Under the pieces are notes generated by a model. It had not been told where the DNA came from, ran no database searches, and saw nothing but the letters and a program-made list of their open reading frames with translations. Below are positions 17,495-26,606 of a stretch of DNA of 64,000 nucleotides, piece by piece. The stretch comes from Oscillospiraceae bacterium (GTDB lineage Bacteria; Bacillota; Clostridia; Oscillospirales; WRJC01), in assembly GCA_009783265.1 (NCBI GenBank), contig WRHM01000001.1, positions 124,001-188,000 of the forward strand, read 5' to 3'. Both the position numbers and the translations under genes were made by a program. The number at the start of each line of letters is the position of its first letter. Positions within the stretch are counted from its first letter, which is position 1.

Positions 17495-17809
17495 ATGGCT
17501 GAAAACAAAAAAATCACGCTCGAACTGGCGGACGGCACAAAATTTGAAATAGAATCATTCAACGGAAACGACAACTATGAGGTTGACACAGACAATATAT
17601 TTTTTATCATACCGATAAAAAACAAAATAACGGGCGACCTTGTAAAGAAGATTACACCTGAAAACATGGCGCGTATTTCCGTGCTGGCGGATAGCAAGGT
17701 AATAGACGAAATCGAGGGTTACTCAAAGTTACTTTCCGTTGATAAGGCTATCGACTGCTACAGGCAGACCATAACGGTACGCGCCGCAATGACTCAGGCA
17801 GCGGAATAA
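17495..17809 (+). CDS. Small tail-region protein, unknown function
   Basis: 104 residues with a beta-rich N-terminus (KKITLELADGTKFEIESFNG) and a helical end. It starts four bases after the previous stop and uses the ribosome-binding site GGAGGAATAA inside the end of that gene. Likely part of the tip module by position only. Confidence 0.65.
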   Translation: MAENKKITLELADGTKFEIESFNGNDNYEVDTDNIFFIIPIKNKITGDLVKKITPENMARISVLADSKVIDEIEGYSKLLSVDKAIDCYRQTITVRAAMTQAAE

Positions 17810-17839
17810 GATTTTTGTAAAAGAGGGAGGCGCGGCTGT

Positions 17840-18358
17840 ATGGATAAAAATGATTTGATTTTAAACTTTAATGTAAAGGGACAATTAATCTATTATCAGG
17901 AGAAAAACAAAGCGGCGGCGGACAGCATGAAATATCTGTACGCCAAGTTCAGTTTCAGCCGCGAGTGGGATATATCGCCGAAATACGCCCTGTTTTACGG
18001 CTCTGATAAAACCTCTTTACCTATCGAGGTACAGCTTGAAAATGACGGCTGTTACGTCCCGCAGGAAGTAATAAAGCCGCCTCGCTTTTATGTTTCTGTG
18101 TACTGCGCAAACGCGGTCAAACGCATTACAACCGAAAAACAGGCGGTTTCTGTTCTGGCGGGCGGATATGCCGGAGATACCGCGCAATCTTTACCATCGC
18201 AGGGTAATACTATCTCCATACATACCCCGGCAGACGAAACCAAGATAACGCAGTTCAGGAATAACGGCGGCGTCGCCGAATTTACATCGGACGGGACAGA
18301 CTGGCAGCAATTAAAAGGTGTCAGCGACATAGGCAGATTGGATATGATTGATTTTTAA
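17840..18358 (+). CDS. Baseplate/tip protein, BppU-like N-terminal pattern
   Basis: 172 residues. The N-terminal part (LILNFNVKGQLIYYQEKNKA, then YLYAKFSFSREWDISPKYAL) resembles BppU-type or fibre-hub domains seen after Tal in Gram-positive phages; the end VAEFTSDGTDWQQLKGVSDI is a common fibre tail. Strong GGAGG site. It probably attaches receptor-binding proteins to the tip. The family match is by general pattern. Confidence 0.55.
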   Translation: MDKNDLILNFNVKGQLIYYQEKNKAAADSMKYLYAKFSFSREWDISPKYALFYGSDKTSLPIEVQLENDGCYVPQEVIKPPRFYVSVYCANAVKRITTEKQAVSVLAGGYAGDTAQSLPSQGNTISIHTPADETKITQFRNNGGVAEFTSDGTDWQQLKGVSDIGRLDMIDF

Positions 18359-18375
18359 ACGGAGGAATTTATTAT

Positions 18376-18996
18376 ATGGCAACAGAATTTAAAATTTACA
18401 GGCAGACCGGAGCGGAAACGCAACCGGCAGCAATAGTGTACGGCAATATAGTTATACTGAAAAACGGCTCGTTCTGGACGGTTAACGAACTGAACCAAAT
18501 GGTGAAAATCGGTCCATTTGACGACGCGGCATTGTTACAGCACTTGGGGGACGCTGTCATACACGTTACCCAGCAGGACAAAGACAGATGGGACAGCGTG
18601 GAAATGGCTAAGGTATTCGATACGGTTTCCGAAATGGAGACATGGCTCGAAAACGCTGAAAATACGGCGAATCTCCCGATTGGGTTTAACTTTTTCATAC
18701 GCGACCCGGACGTACCCGACTACTGGTGGGACGGCGAAGAGCCTGTCGAGGCGGCAACCGCAAAAGTCGATTTGACGGAATACTTAAAAACGGCTAACGC
18801 GGTGGATATGTTTGTGGCGAAGGAGACCGGCAAACGCCTGATGACAGATGCGGAGGGGACAAAACTTTCGGGGATAGCTACCGGAGCGCAGGTAAACGTA
18901 CTGGAATCTATAAAGGTAAACGGCACGGCGTTAACGCCTGATGGAAGCAAAGCGGTTGACATAACCATACCGACTCTGGAGATAATCGATTTTTAA
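18376..18996 (+). CDS. Tail fibre-like protein
   Basis: 206 residues. The C-terminal half carries text common in phage fibres (DAEGTKLSGIATGAQVNVLE followed by KVNGTALTPDGSKAVDITIP); the N-terminal half has QQDKDRWDSVEMAK, another fibre-shaft motif. It ends LEIIDF, echoing the RLDMIDF end of the previous gene, so the two may share a docking tail. Ribosome-binding site GGAGG at 18360. Confidence 0.7.
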   Translation: MATEFKIYRQTGAETQPAAIVYGNIVILKNGSFWTVNELNQMVKIGPFDDAALLQHLGDAVIHVTQQDKDRWDSVEMAKVFDTVSEMETWLENAENTANLPIGFNFFIRDPDVPDYWWDGEEPVEAATAKVDLTEYLKTANAVDMFVAKETGKRLMTDAEGTKLSGIATGAQVNVLESIKVNGTALTPDGSKAVDITIPTLEIIDF

Positions 18997-19008
18997 TGGG
19001 GTGGGAGT

Positions 19009-19497
19009 ATGAAGATATATGTTTCGTCTGTAGATGGGGCTTTACCGCAAAACCCGCAAAAACCATACATAATTTTAGACAAAATGGGTACGGTGAGGGT
19101 ACTTGCCACAGACATGATAAAAGTTCAGTTTGAGGATATATCAAAAGACGGCGAAGACGGTATGGTCATTCCTGTGATGTCTGAGCTTAACAATCTTGAG
19201 AATGTTGAAATCCGGGTGGGAAAAGCTCAGGTAAACGCGGCAGGGTATAAGCAGGTTAAATTCCTGACCCCTTTTACCGATATTCCTGTAGTGACGGCAA
19301 ACGCGGCGGGGTTGTATTTTGTTGATATAACGAATATTACCGTTACAGGTTTTCAGTACAGGACGATAGGGCTTTCGGTAAATACGGGAAGCCAAAGCGC
19401 GTCAAATACGCAATCGACAGTCGTGACATCCGCGTCAATGGCTGACGTTGCGAATATCCCGATAAACTATATCGCCGTCTCAAACAAGGGGGTGTAG
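19009..19497 (+). CDS. Tip protein with H-type-lectin-like C-terminal domain
   Basis: 162 residues. The second half has the order of an H-type lectin or gp8-like binding domain: KQVKFLTPFTDIPVVTANAA, then ITNITVTGFQYRTIGLS. These beta-sandwich domains bind sugars, so this is a candidate receptor-binding protein. GGTGGGAG precedes the ATG. Assignment is by motif pattern. Confidence 0.55.
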   Translation: MKIYVSSVDGALPQNPQKPYIILDKMGTVRVLATDMIKVQFEDISKDGEDGMVIPVMSELNNLENVEIRVGKAQVNAAGYKQVKFLTPFTDIPVVTANAAGLYFVDITNITVTGFQYRTIGLSVNTGSQSASNTQSTVVTSASMADVANIPINYIAVSNKGV

Positions 19498-19502
19498 CAC
19501 AA

Positions 19503-20237
19503 ATGGCGAGTAATAAAGACTATTTATTCTATACCGCGCTGTTAAAAAGCAATTCGGTAAAAGGCGCGAACGCTCTGGAGGGTATGCTGCTAAACAAAGG
19601 GCAGGCGAATGAATTAATGGCGAATGACGCCGCCATGACCGTTATATTTGAGCCGATGACGACGGGCGGAGCGAGGTATCTGCCGGATATTTTCTTCAGG
19701 GGGAATTACAGGGTAGGTAAAGGCTTACAGACATATCTTCGCGCCATTGACAGCGCGTTCGATCCGTCGGACTACATGGGCGGACTCAGCACGACTGACA
19801 ATTTATGCGCGGACGCAAACGCCATGGCTCTGATAGCGGGCAGGCTGGACGCGCTGAAAGCAATGCTGAAATCCCCGTATGCCGCGTCAAGGGTGGTCGC
19901 GTCGGCAACGGCGAAAAACGCTCTGTTCAACAGCCCTCTCAAAACAACAGTGAGCGTCGTCGTCGATTACAGCGCGACAAATAACTGGACGCGGCGGACA
20001 AATCTGGGGACGCTGGCGTGGATTGCGACCGCAAGGCATACGCTGTCTGCCGGGTCGGGGAACTATGTGATGAGAACGGCGGCGGATTTAGGCGCGAACG
20101 CTTCGGCGTCGAGAGCCAACACTTACAATACGGATTACAGGATAGACAGGCTTATATCTAACGCCGAAAACGCCGTATCCAACGTAGGGTTCGCGGTCAG
20201 CCCCATCACGCAGCAAGTCATAATAATAGAACCATAA
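19503..20237 (+). CDS. Tail-tip region protein, unknown function
   Basis: 244 residues, Ala-rich and basic, with DYLFYTALLKSNSVKGANAL, PDIFFRGNYRVGKGLQTYLR and a C-terminal VAVSPITQQVIIIEP-like strand. It follows the lectin-like gene by three bases and has a GGGGGTG site within that gene's end. No family recognised; co-transcription places it in the tip or adhesion module. Confidence 0.6.
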   Translation: MASNKDYLFYTALLKSNSVKGANALEGMLLNKGQANELMANDAAMTVIFEPMTTGGARYLPDIFFRGNYRVGKGLQTYLRAIDSAFDPSDYMGGLSTTDNLCADANAMALIAGRLDALKAMLKSPYAASRVVASATAKNALFNSPLKTTVSVVVDYSATNNWTRRTNLGTLAWIATARHTLSAGSGNYVMRTAADLGANASASRANTYNTDYRIDRLISNAENAVSNVGFAVSPITQQVIIIEP

Positions 20238-20262
20238 ATTATATTCAGGGAGGGAAACGTCT

Positions 20263-20910
20263 ATGGAAGACATGGCAAAAATGATTACGACCTACGGACT
20301 GGCGGTGATAATCTCCTCGCTTGTCCTGTACTTCGCGGTCAGATTCATCAACATATTTTTAAAGGATTTCGAGCAAAAGCGAAACATACGCAAGCATGAC
20401 GAACTGGCAATGCTGCGAAACCAGATAAGCGCGACTATCAACGCTTTACTGGAGAGAACCGCGCTGCGTACCAACGCCGACAGAGTATATGTGTTCGAGT
20501 TCCATAATGGGAATACCGCGCTGGGCGGTTTGCCGTTTATGAAAATGACAAACACATACGAAGCTCTCAATGGCACGGCAAAATCGGAGATGCACAAGCG
20601 GGCTGATATGCCGTTTCAGTTGTTCCAGCCGTTTGTCGACGCGATATACGGAGAGGATTATCTCGTCATGGACGTGAACAGCCGGACGGATAAATACTCC
20701 GCGTTTGTCTATGAAACGCTGGTGGAGCGGAACATATCAGTCACGGTACGGGTAAAAATCGCGGACATCAGCAAACGGATTATTGGCTATTTCGGCATCG
20801 ACTACTGCAATGGCAATCCTGTCAGCGAGGCGAAAGTCGAGGAGAGCGTAAAAATAGCGCAGGATGTTGCGATTGAACTCGGCGCGTTATTATCTGTAAA
20901 CAAAAAGTAA
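20263..20910 (+). CDS. Membrane-anchored GAF-like phage protein
   Basis: 215 residues. One membrane segment near the N-terminus (ITTYGLAVIISSLVLYFAVR, about 9-28) is followed by a coiled coil and a GAF-like domain (ADRVYVFEFHNGNTALGGLP at about 72-91, IIGYFGIDYCNGNP near the end). Proteins of this layout occur next to endolysins in many phages and may take part in holin timing, but that is inference. GGAGGGAAAC precedes the ATG. No classical small holin is seen nearby. Confidence 0.7.
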   Translation: MEDMAKMITTYGLAVIISSLVLYFAVRFINIFLKDFEQKRNIRKHDELAMLRNQISATINALLERTALRTNADRVYVFEFHNGNTALGGLPFMKMTNTYEALNGTAKSEMHKRADMPFQLFQPFVDAIYGEDYLVMDVNSRTDKYSAFVYETLVERNISVTVRVKIADISKRIIGYFGIDYCNGNPVSEAKVEESVKIAQDVAIELGALLSVNKK

Positions 20911-20927
20911 AGGAACGGTGATTTTAA

Positions 20928-22154
20928 GTGAAACAGGCGCAGAAAGATTTTATCGCCGGAGTCGGCGCGTTGGCGGTGGCGGACATGGCAAAGAGCGGTA
21001 TACTCGCGTCGCTCACCATAGCTCAGGCGATATTGGAAAGCGGTTGGGGTATGTCGGCTCTGGCAACAAAGGCAAACGCGCTGTTCGGCATCAAGGCTGA
21101 CTCCCGATGGAACGGGCGTGTGTATAACACAACAACTAAAGAATGTTATGACGGCGTGTTCACCACAGTGGACGCGCTTTTTCGTTCTTACGATAGCTGG
21201 GAGCATTCGCTTGCCGACCACTCATTGTTTCTGACCGGCTCTGCTCGGTACGCTGCGGTGGTCGGCGAAACGGATTACAAAACGGCATGTACTGCAATCA
21301 AGGCGGCAGGGTATGCCACTGCCCCGGATTACGCCGAAAAACTTATACAAATCATAGAAACATACAGTCTGACGGATTTCGATACCGTCAGCGGAAATGG
21401 AGAACATAAAATGAATCTGAAAAAACTCATACTTACAAACAACGCCTGCTACAAATATGGCAAAACCATCACTGTCAAAGGAATCATGGTGCATAGCACG
21501 GGCGCGAATAATCCGAATCTGAAACGCTATGTCGGACCCGACGACGGTCTGCTCGGCAAAAACCAGTACAACAATCATTGGAATCAAGATACCCCAGACG
21601 GTAGAAAGGTATGCGTACACGCTTTTATCGGTAAGCTCGCGGACGGTTCTATCGCCACATACCAGACGCTTCCGTGGAATATGGAGGGGTGGCACGGCGG
21701 CAGCGGGACTAAAGGCAGAGTGAACGACACGCATATCGGTTTTGAAATCTGCGAGGACGGGTTGACCGACGCGGTATATTTCAACGCCGTATACAGGGAA
21801 GCGACTGAATTATGCGCTTACCTTTGTATAATGTATAACCTCGACCCGATGGCTGATGGAGTTATAATCGGGCATTATGAGGGATACAAGCGCGGTATTG
21901 CCACAAACCACGCCGACCCCGGACATTGGTTTCCGAAACACGGCAAGTCGATGGACACATTCCGCGCCGACGTTAAGAAGTTACTGACGGCAAATGAACC
22001 GCAGACCCCTGCCGCACCCGCTCCGTCATCGACTGCGCCGAAACCCCTGTACCGCGTTCAAGTTGGCGCGTATTCGGTCAAAGCGAACGCCGACGCTATG
22101 CTCGCCAAAATCAAAGCGGCGGGATTTACGGATGCTTTTATCAAAGCGGAGTAA
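20928..22154 (+). CDS. Modular endolysin: glucosaminidase + amidase + SPOR
   Basis: 408 residues with a GTG start. Residues 1-150 are a GH73-type N-acetylglucosaminidase (LTIAQAILESGWGMSALATK with the catalytic Glu, NALFGIKAD, then FRSYDSWEHSLADHSLFL). Residues 162-345 are an Amidase_2 (N-acetylmuramoyl-L-alanine amidase) domain with zinc ligands in IMVHSTG, GWHGG and NHADPGHWFP. Residues 373-408 match the SPOR peptidoglycan-binding fold (YRVQVGAYSVKANADAMLAK) but are short, about half a domain. An internal ATG at 21411 with GGAG upstream matches a natural amidase start, so a second shorter product is possible. Confidence 0.92.
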   Translation: MKQAQKDFIAGVGALAVADMAKSGILASLTIAQAILESGWGMSALATKANALFGIKADSRWNGRVYNTTTKECYDGVFTTVDALFRSYDSWEHSLADHSLFLTGSARYAAVVGETDYKTACTAIKAAGYATAPDYAEKLIQIIETYSLTDFDTVSGNGEHKMNLKKLILTNNACYKYGKTITVKGIMVHSTGANNPNLKRYVGPDDGLLGKNQYNNHWNQDTPDGRKVCVHAFIGKLADGSIATYQTLPWNMEGWHGGSGTKGRVNDTHIGFEICEDGLTDAVYFNAVYREATELCAYLCIMYNLDPMADGVIIGHYEGYKRGIATNHADPGHWFPKHGKSMDTFRADVKKLLTANEPQTPAAPAPSSTAPKPLYRVQVGAYSVKANADAMLAKIKAAGFTDAFIKAE

Positions 22155-22157
22155 TAC
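22059..22157 (+). repeat. Direct repeat, copy A (3' end of endolysin gene)
   Basis: About 98 bases coding the SPOR end of the endolysin recur at 27019-27117 with roughly 15 differences (about 85% identity). A 17-base block, GGCGCGTATTCGGTCAA, is identical in both. The pair brackets the recombinase unit. Confidence 0.85.
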
Positions 22158-22286
22158 TTAATCATACAAATAAACTGCGGTCACGCCTGTTATATCGACG
22201 ACCGATTTGAGAGGGAAACGCGCCATTACAAAAAAGTAAGAGCGCAAGGGTGCAAGGGTGTAAAATGTTTTATATATTTGCACCCT

Positions 22287-22637
22287 TTATTCCTGAAATA
22301 ACGCAAATTGGATTTTTGCGGTACGAAGAATTTCAAGCAAAGCGTGTGATTCTTTGGGAGTGCAATCGCTTAATAAGAATAAAATTTCTGCTGTTATCTC
22401 GTTATTTTCATCTCCATAAAAAAGCGTGCAAAGCGAAATATCAAGAGCGCAAGCGATACGGTAATATGTATCAATTTTTGCAGCCTTATTTCCGTTTTCC
22501 AGCATACTGAGAAAGTTTCGGGATACCCCGGCTGCTTCTGATAACGCTTCCTGCGATAATTTTCGACCAATCCTTTCTTTGTAAATTTGTGAGCCGATCC
22601 ATCGGTTCAATTCTGCCTGATTCATTTTTCTCATCAT
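22287..22637 (-). CDS. XRE-family repressor of the inserted unit
   Basis: 116 residues. HTH_3 domain at the N-terminus (IGSQIYKERIGRKLSQEALS, recognition segment AGVSRNFLSMLENGNKAA) and a short helical C-terminal part (LLSDCTPKESHALLEILR). It is divergent from the ATPase-recombinase operon, the usual layout for a CI-like switch. AGAGGT lies seven bases before the ATG. Confidence 0.85.
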   Translation of the reverse strand: MMRKMNQAELNRWIGSQIYKERIGRKLSQEALSEAAGVSRNFLSMLENGNKAAKIDTYYRIACALDISLCTLFYGDENNEITAEILFLLSDCTPKESHALLEILRTAKIQFALFQE

Positions 22638-22762
22638 TTTGTAAACCTCTGTTTATCATAATTTTTAACCGTTAGTTTGCAGTATTTCGGTTAAAATAAT
22701 GATAAAATAGTAGGTAATTGAATTCAATAAAATTTAATTAATATGTAAGTGAGACGTAAAAG
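22638..22762. promoter_or_regulatory. Divergent control region of the recombinase unit
   Basis: AT-rich intergenic region between the repressor and the ATPase. It holds an inverted repeat TAACCG (22666-22671)/CGGTTA (22688-22693) with 16 bases between, near a GATAAAAT -10-like element at 22701-22708. A natural operator site for the XRE protein. Confidence 0.5.
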
Positions 22763-23737
22763 ATGGATCACAAATCAACAAAAATTAAATATTATTCATC
22801 CGTCAATACGCAGGAAATAGAATGGTTATGGTATCCATATATACCTTATGGACGTATTACGGTGATACAAGGCGACCCCGGTGAAGGAAAAACAACTTTT
22901 GTGCTTCAGATTACCGCCCGTTTATCAACCGGACAACTTTTACCTGAATGTAATAAAGCGTTACCTCCGCAAAATGCAATTTACCAAAGTACAGAGGATG
23001 GGATTGCGGACACAGTAAAACCCCGTTTGATAAATGCTGCAGCAGACTGCGACCGTATCGCATTTATTGATGACACTACATATCCATTAACGCTTGATGA
23101 TGAGCGGCTTGAACATGCTATAAAAGAATGTCAGGCGCGTTTATTGGTTCTTGACCCTTTGCAGGCATTCATCAGCGCCAATTCAGATATGCATAGAGCA
23201 AATGAAATGCGTCCATTAATGAATAAGTTAGCGGGGATTGCCGAACGTACACGATGCGCTATAATTATAATCGGGCATATGAATAAAACGATTGGTACTA
23301 AGGGATTGTACCGCAGTCTTGGTTCTATTGATATTACGGCGGCGGCACGAAGCGTATTGATGATAGGACGCTTAAAAGATGATCCGTCGATTCGTGTAAT
23401 GACTCATTTAAAAAGTAATCTTGCACCTGAAGGACGATCGATAGCGTTTGAAATGATACCAGAAGGAGGCTTCCATTGGATTGGTTATTATGATGTGACA
23501 ACAGATGACTTATTGACTGGCAATACCCAACAAGATGACTCAAAATTATTGCAGGCAAGAACTCTGCTTAAGGAAGTTTTGTCCGAAAAACCAATGTTAT
23601 GTGCAGATGCTTACGCTTTATGTAAAAAATACAATATCGGGGAACGAACAGCGGATTCGGCAAAAAGACTCGAAAATATAAAATCAATTAAAATGCCGGA
23701 TGGCTGGTATTGGAAATTTGAGGTTGATATTTTATGA
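22763..23737 (+). CDS. RecA/RepA-like AAA ATPase (AAA_25)
   Basis: 324 residues. Walker A GDPGEGKTT, a QSTEDG motif, Walker B LLVLDPLQAF and sensor IIIIGHMNK mark the AAA_25/RepA hexameric-helicase fold. A C-terminal winged-helix-like part (DAYALCKKYNIGERTADSAK) follows. Such ATPases are common in plasmids, satellites and integrative elements and may act in replication initiation. The TGA overlaps the recombinase ATG by four bases, so the two are coupled. Confidence 0.85.
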   Translation: MDHKSTKIKYYSSVNTQEIEWLWYPYIPYGRITVIQGDPGEGKTTFVLQITARLSTGQLLPECNKALPPQNAIYQSTEDGIADTVKPRLINAAADCDRIAFIDDTTYPLTLDDERLEHAIKECQARLLVLDPLQAFISANSDMHRANEMRPLMNKLAGIAERTRCAIIIIGHMNKTIGTKGLYRSLGSIDITAAARSVLMIGRLKDDPSIRVMTHLKSNLAPEGRSIAFEMIPEGGFHWIGYYDVTTDDLLTGNTQQDDSKLLQARTLLKEVLSEKPMLCADAYALCKKYNIGERTADSAKRLENIKSIKMPDGWYWKFEVDIL

Positions 23738-25518
23738 TTAATGAAAATTATGATAAAAAAGAAGAAATCCGACGCAAATATCAACAGGAAGATAATAGTG
23801 AAAAAATATTTATTCCCGCCAAACCTAAAATGAATCCTTTTGAAAAAACAGGAACTCAACGCGCTTGCGCTTATTGTCGCGTTTCTACCGATAATATTGA
23901 GCAGGTGTCTTCGCTTGAATTACAATTGGCGCATTATAGAGAAGTCGCGGAGAATCATCCCAACTGGGATTTATTGAAAATATATTCTGATGAAGGAATT
24001 TCGGCTACCAGTACGAAAAACCGCGACCAATTTAATCAAATGATCGAAGATTGCGAAAATGGAATATATGATATGATCGTAACAAAAAGCGTTTCCCGTT
24101 TCGCGAGAAACCTTGTCGATTGTATTTCTTTAGTGCGGCATCTAAAAAATCTTAATCCGCCGGTTGGAGTATATTTTGAAACAGATAATTTATATACGCT
24201 TTCTGAAAGCTCAGAATTAATGTTGTCATTGCTGGCAAGCTTTGCGCAGGAAGAATCGCTTAAAAAAAGTGAAAATCAAATCTGGTCATTAAAAGACCGC
24301 TTGAAAAGTGGGAAACTGCTTACTCCCGCCCTCCTCGGATATGACCGCGATGATAAAGGGAAATTAATCATCAATGAAAGCGAAAAAGCAACGGTACGGT
24401 TTATATTCGGTGCGTTCCTTGCCGGGTTTACAACGCGACAAATTGCAAATATTCTTACAGATGTCGGCAGGTCTACCAAGACAGGCGAAACTATATGGCA
24501 TGAAGGCTCAATCAATTATATTCTTAAAAACGAGCGTTATTGCGGACATGTCCTAACATGGAAAACTTTCACCAATGATATATTTGAACATAAAAAGAGA
24601 CGCAATCACGAAGACCGCGATCAATACCTATATAAAAATAAACATCCGGCAATTATCAGCGAACAGGAATATGACGCCGCGCAAAGTCTTTTTGAAAATC
24701 GTAAACATCATATGAAGGGCGGCGTCCCGGTAATGCACGTCATTGATGAAGGTGTTTTCCGTGGGTATGTCCCGATTAACCACCATTGGGTAAACAACAA
24801 TTCAAATATATACTATAATGCATCAAATCATATTGGGAACGGATCGGGCTTGCCGCAAAAGATAAAAAAAGACATTTTTAGTATGTTTGATTTAAGAGGG
24901 TATCAAATAGTACGGGAATCATTTCTTTCAGCCGTCGCGTTAGGTCCCGCGATTTCAATTTCAAATAAATGTATTACTTTTAATACGGGCTGCATCAGGA
25001 AATTTACCGATGTTTCACACATACAAATATTATTGCATCCCATTGACCGCAAGTTGGCAATAAGACCTTGCGGAGCAAACGATGTATATAATATAAACTG
25101 GCGACCCGACCCGAATAGTCCCGTATATTCGAAAACATTTACTTGCAGACATTTCGCCACCACTCTTTTCGATATAATGGAATGGAATCCTGATTATATT
25201 TATCGGATAAGAGGAATATGGGCTGCACGTGGGAGCGACGAAATAATCGTATTTGATTTATCTGAAGCCGCTACAGTAGTTGTCTGTCCGATAGGTGATG
25301 ATTCTGCGATAAAACGTATCGTCACATTCCCGGAAGAATGGGAATCGGAATTTGGTATGGAATTCTATGAATACGGAATCAACCATCAATTCCGTTATCT
25401 TCATTCAAATGTCGACTGGAAAGCTGATATAAAAAGCAGACCTGTCCCGGATTCCATGCAATTCGATTTATTGTCTGAAGTTGAATTGCAGGAAATGATT
25501 GACGATCTGCGGATGTGA
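23734..25518 (+). CDS. Serine recombinase with a novel C-terminal domain
   Basis: 594 residues. Resolvase domain at about 42-185 (RACAYCRVSTDNIEQ with catalytic Ser51; TKSVSRFARN), then a Recombinase domain at about 205-320 (LLGYDRDDKGKLIINESEKA, NERYCGHVLTWKT). It lacks the usual zinc ribbon and long coiled coil of large serine integrases. Instead, residues ~385-530 carry a domain (DLRGYQIVRESF, FNTGCIRKFTDVSHIQILLH, KLAIRPCGANDV, MEWNPDYIYRIRG) repeated in the next three genes. It probably moves the surrounding unit; the extra domain's role is unknown. Confidence 0.85.
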   Translation: MINENYDKKEEIRRKYQQEDNSEKIFIPAKPKMNPFEKTGTQRACAYCRVSTDNIEQVSSLELQLAHYREVAENHPNWDLLKIYSDEGISATSTKNRDQFNQMIEDCENGIYDMIVTKSVSRFARNLVDCISLVRHLKNLNPPVGVYFETDNLYTLSESSELMLSLLASFAQEESLKKSENQIWSLKDRLKSGKLLTPALLGYDRDDKGKLIINESEKATVRFIFGAFLAGFTTRQIANILTDVGRSTKTGETIWHEGSINYILKNERYCGHVLTWKTFTNDIFEHKKRRNHEDRDQYLYKNKHPAIISEQEYDAAQSLFENRKHHMKGGVPVMHVIDEGVFRGYVPINHHWVNNNSNIYYNASNHIGNGSGLPQKIKKDIFSMFDLRGYQIVRESFLSAVALGPAISISNKCITFNTGCIRKFTDVSHIQILLHPIDRKLAIRPCGANDVYNINWRPDPNSPVYSKTFTCRHFATTLFDIMEWNPDYIYRIRGIWAARGSDEIIVFDLSEAATVVVCPIGDDSAIKRIVTFPEEWESEFGMEFYEYGINHQFRYLHSNVDWKADIKSRPVPDSMQFDLLSEVELQEMIDDLRM

Positions 25519-25530
25519 TAAGGAGGCATT

Positions 25531-26139
25531 ATGGATATTAATGATTCTGAATATATTTTAAATAACAATATCCCGCTGGGTGAAATTGAAGAACAGGAAA
25601 TTATTGATTTGTCCGGATATCAGGTAACAAAAGGGGAGTTTTTCGCTCATCTGCGGGAGCCGACGGTCACAATATGGAAAGAACGAATCAAATTCAATAT
25701 GGCATGCATACGCAGGTTTCCCGGTATTACTCATATTCAACTTTTAGTTCATCCTGAACAGAAACGTATGATAATACGACCTTGCGTGGCGGATACTCCA
25801 GATTCGCTCCGATGGGTCAGCGGCGGCGGTGAAAAAGAAATAAAAAGCAAAGAAATGACTTGTAGAGTTTTCGCACTCAAACTATTTGATTTAATGAAAT
25901 GGGATGGAACATACCGTTACAAATTGCTCGGTAAACCGGCTGTGTGCGATAAAGAAATACTTTTCTTATTCAAACTGACCGATTTTGAACTATATGTATC
26001 TAATACCACAAACAAACGCCGCGCTCCTTATTATCCGGAAGAATTGAAAGATTATTTTGGTATACCCGTCATAGAACATGAAGATGCTTATAAAATTGAT
26101 TTGGCTGACGGGTATATCACGACAGGAGGGATGTCATGA
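25531..26139 (+). CDS. Recombinase-associated paralog 1, unknown function
   Basis: 202 residues. It aligns along its length with the recombinase C-terminal domain: DLSGYQVTKGEFF, then IKFNMACIRRFPGITHIQLL, KRMIIRPCVAD, TCRVFALKLFDLMKWDGTYR and EILFLFKLTD. This is the closest relative of that domain among the three. It has a strong AAGGAGG site and sits 12 bases after the recombinase stop. No known family recognised; likely a DNA- or protein-binding partner of the recombinase (inference). Confidence 0.75.
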   Translation: MDINDSEYILNNNIPLGEIEEQEIIDLSGYQVTKGEFFAHLREPTVTIWKERIKFNMACIRRFPGITHIQLLVHPEQKRMIIRPCVADTPDSLRWVSGGGEKEIKSKEMTCRVFALKLFDLMKWDGTYRYKLLGKPAVCDKEILFLFKLTDFELYVSNTTNKRRAPYYPEELKDYFGIPVIEHEDAYKIDLADGYITTGGMS

Positions 26140-26606
26140 AATCGTTTGATGATTTCGCAATCGGGGATATAAGCCTCGACGGATTCCAAATCGTAAAAGG
26201 TAATTATTTTAATAGGCAAATCGAACCGTATATGTCATTTCGTGATACAAGCGTTTCATTTAATATTGCGGCATATAAGGCTCTGAATTGTGTTGCCACC
26301 GTTCAAATTATGGTTAATCAAACCACCAGAAAAATTTTGATACGACCGATAAATTCTGACGATGTCAATTCAATTACTTGGCTGAAAAATCTGGAAAACC
26401 CGAATTGCAAACCGATTGAATGTGCGCCTTTTACACGTCCGCTTTATGAAATGTGGAAATGGAAACCTAAAACGCGATACAGAGCTTACGGTAAACTTGT
26501 TAAAAATGACAAAAAACTGATGTTATTATTTGATTTTTCGGCTCCGGAGATAATTCCGCCGGGACTTCAAACTCCAAACGGTAAAGGAGGACAAAATGGA
26601 AAATAA
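26136..26606 (+). CDS. Recombinase-associated paralog 2, unknown function
   Basis: 156 residues with the same order of blocks: SLDGFQIVKGNYF, VSFNIAAYKALNCVATVQIM, RKILIRPINSDDV, TRPLYEMWKWKPKTRYRAYG and LMLLFDFSAPE. The Cys of the RPC motif is Asn/Ile here (IRPIN). It overlaps paralog 1 by ATGA, so translation is coupled. A short Pro/Gly/Asn tail follows. Confidence 0.72.
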   Translation: MKSFDDFAIGDISLDGFQIVKGNYFNRQIEPYMSFRDTSVSFNIAAYKALNCVATVQIMVNQTTRKILIRPINSDDVNSITWLKNLENPNCKPIECAPFTRPLYEMWKWKPKTRYRAYGKLVKNDKKLMLLFDFSAPEIIPPGLQTPNGKGGQNGK

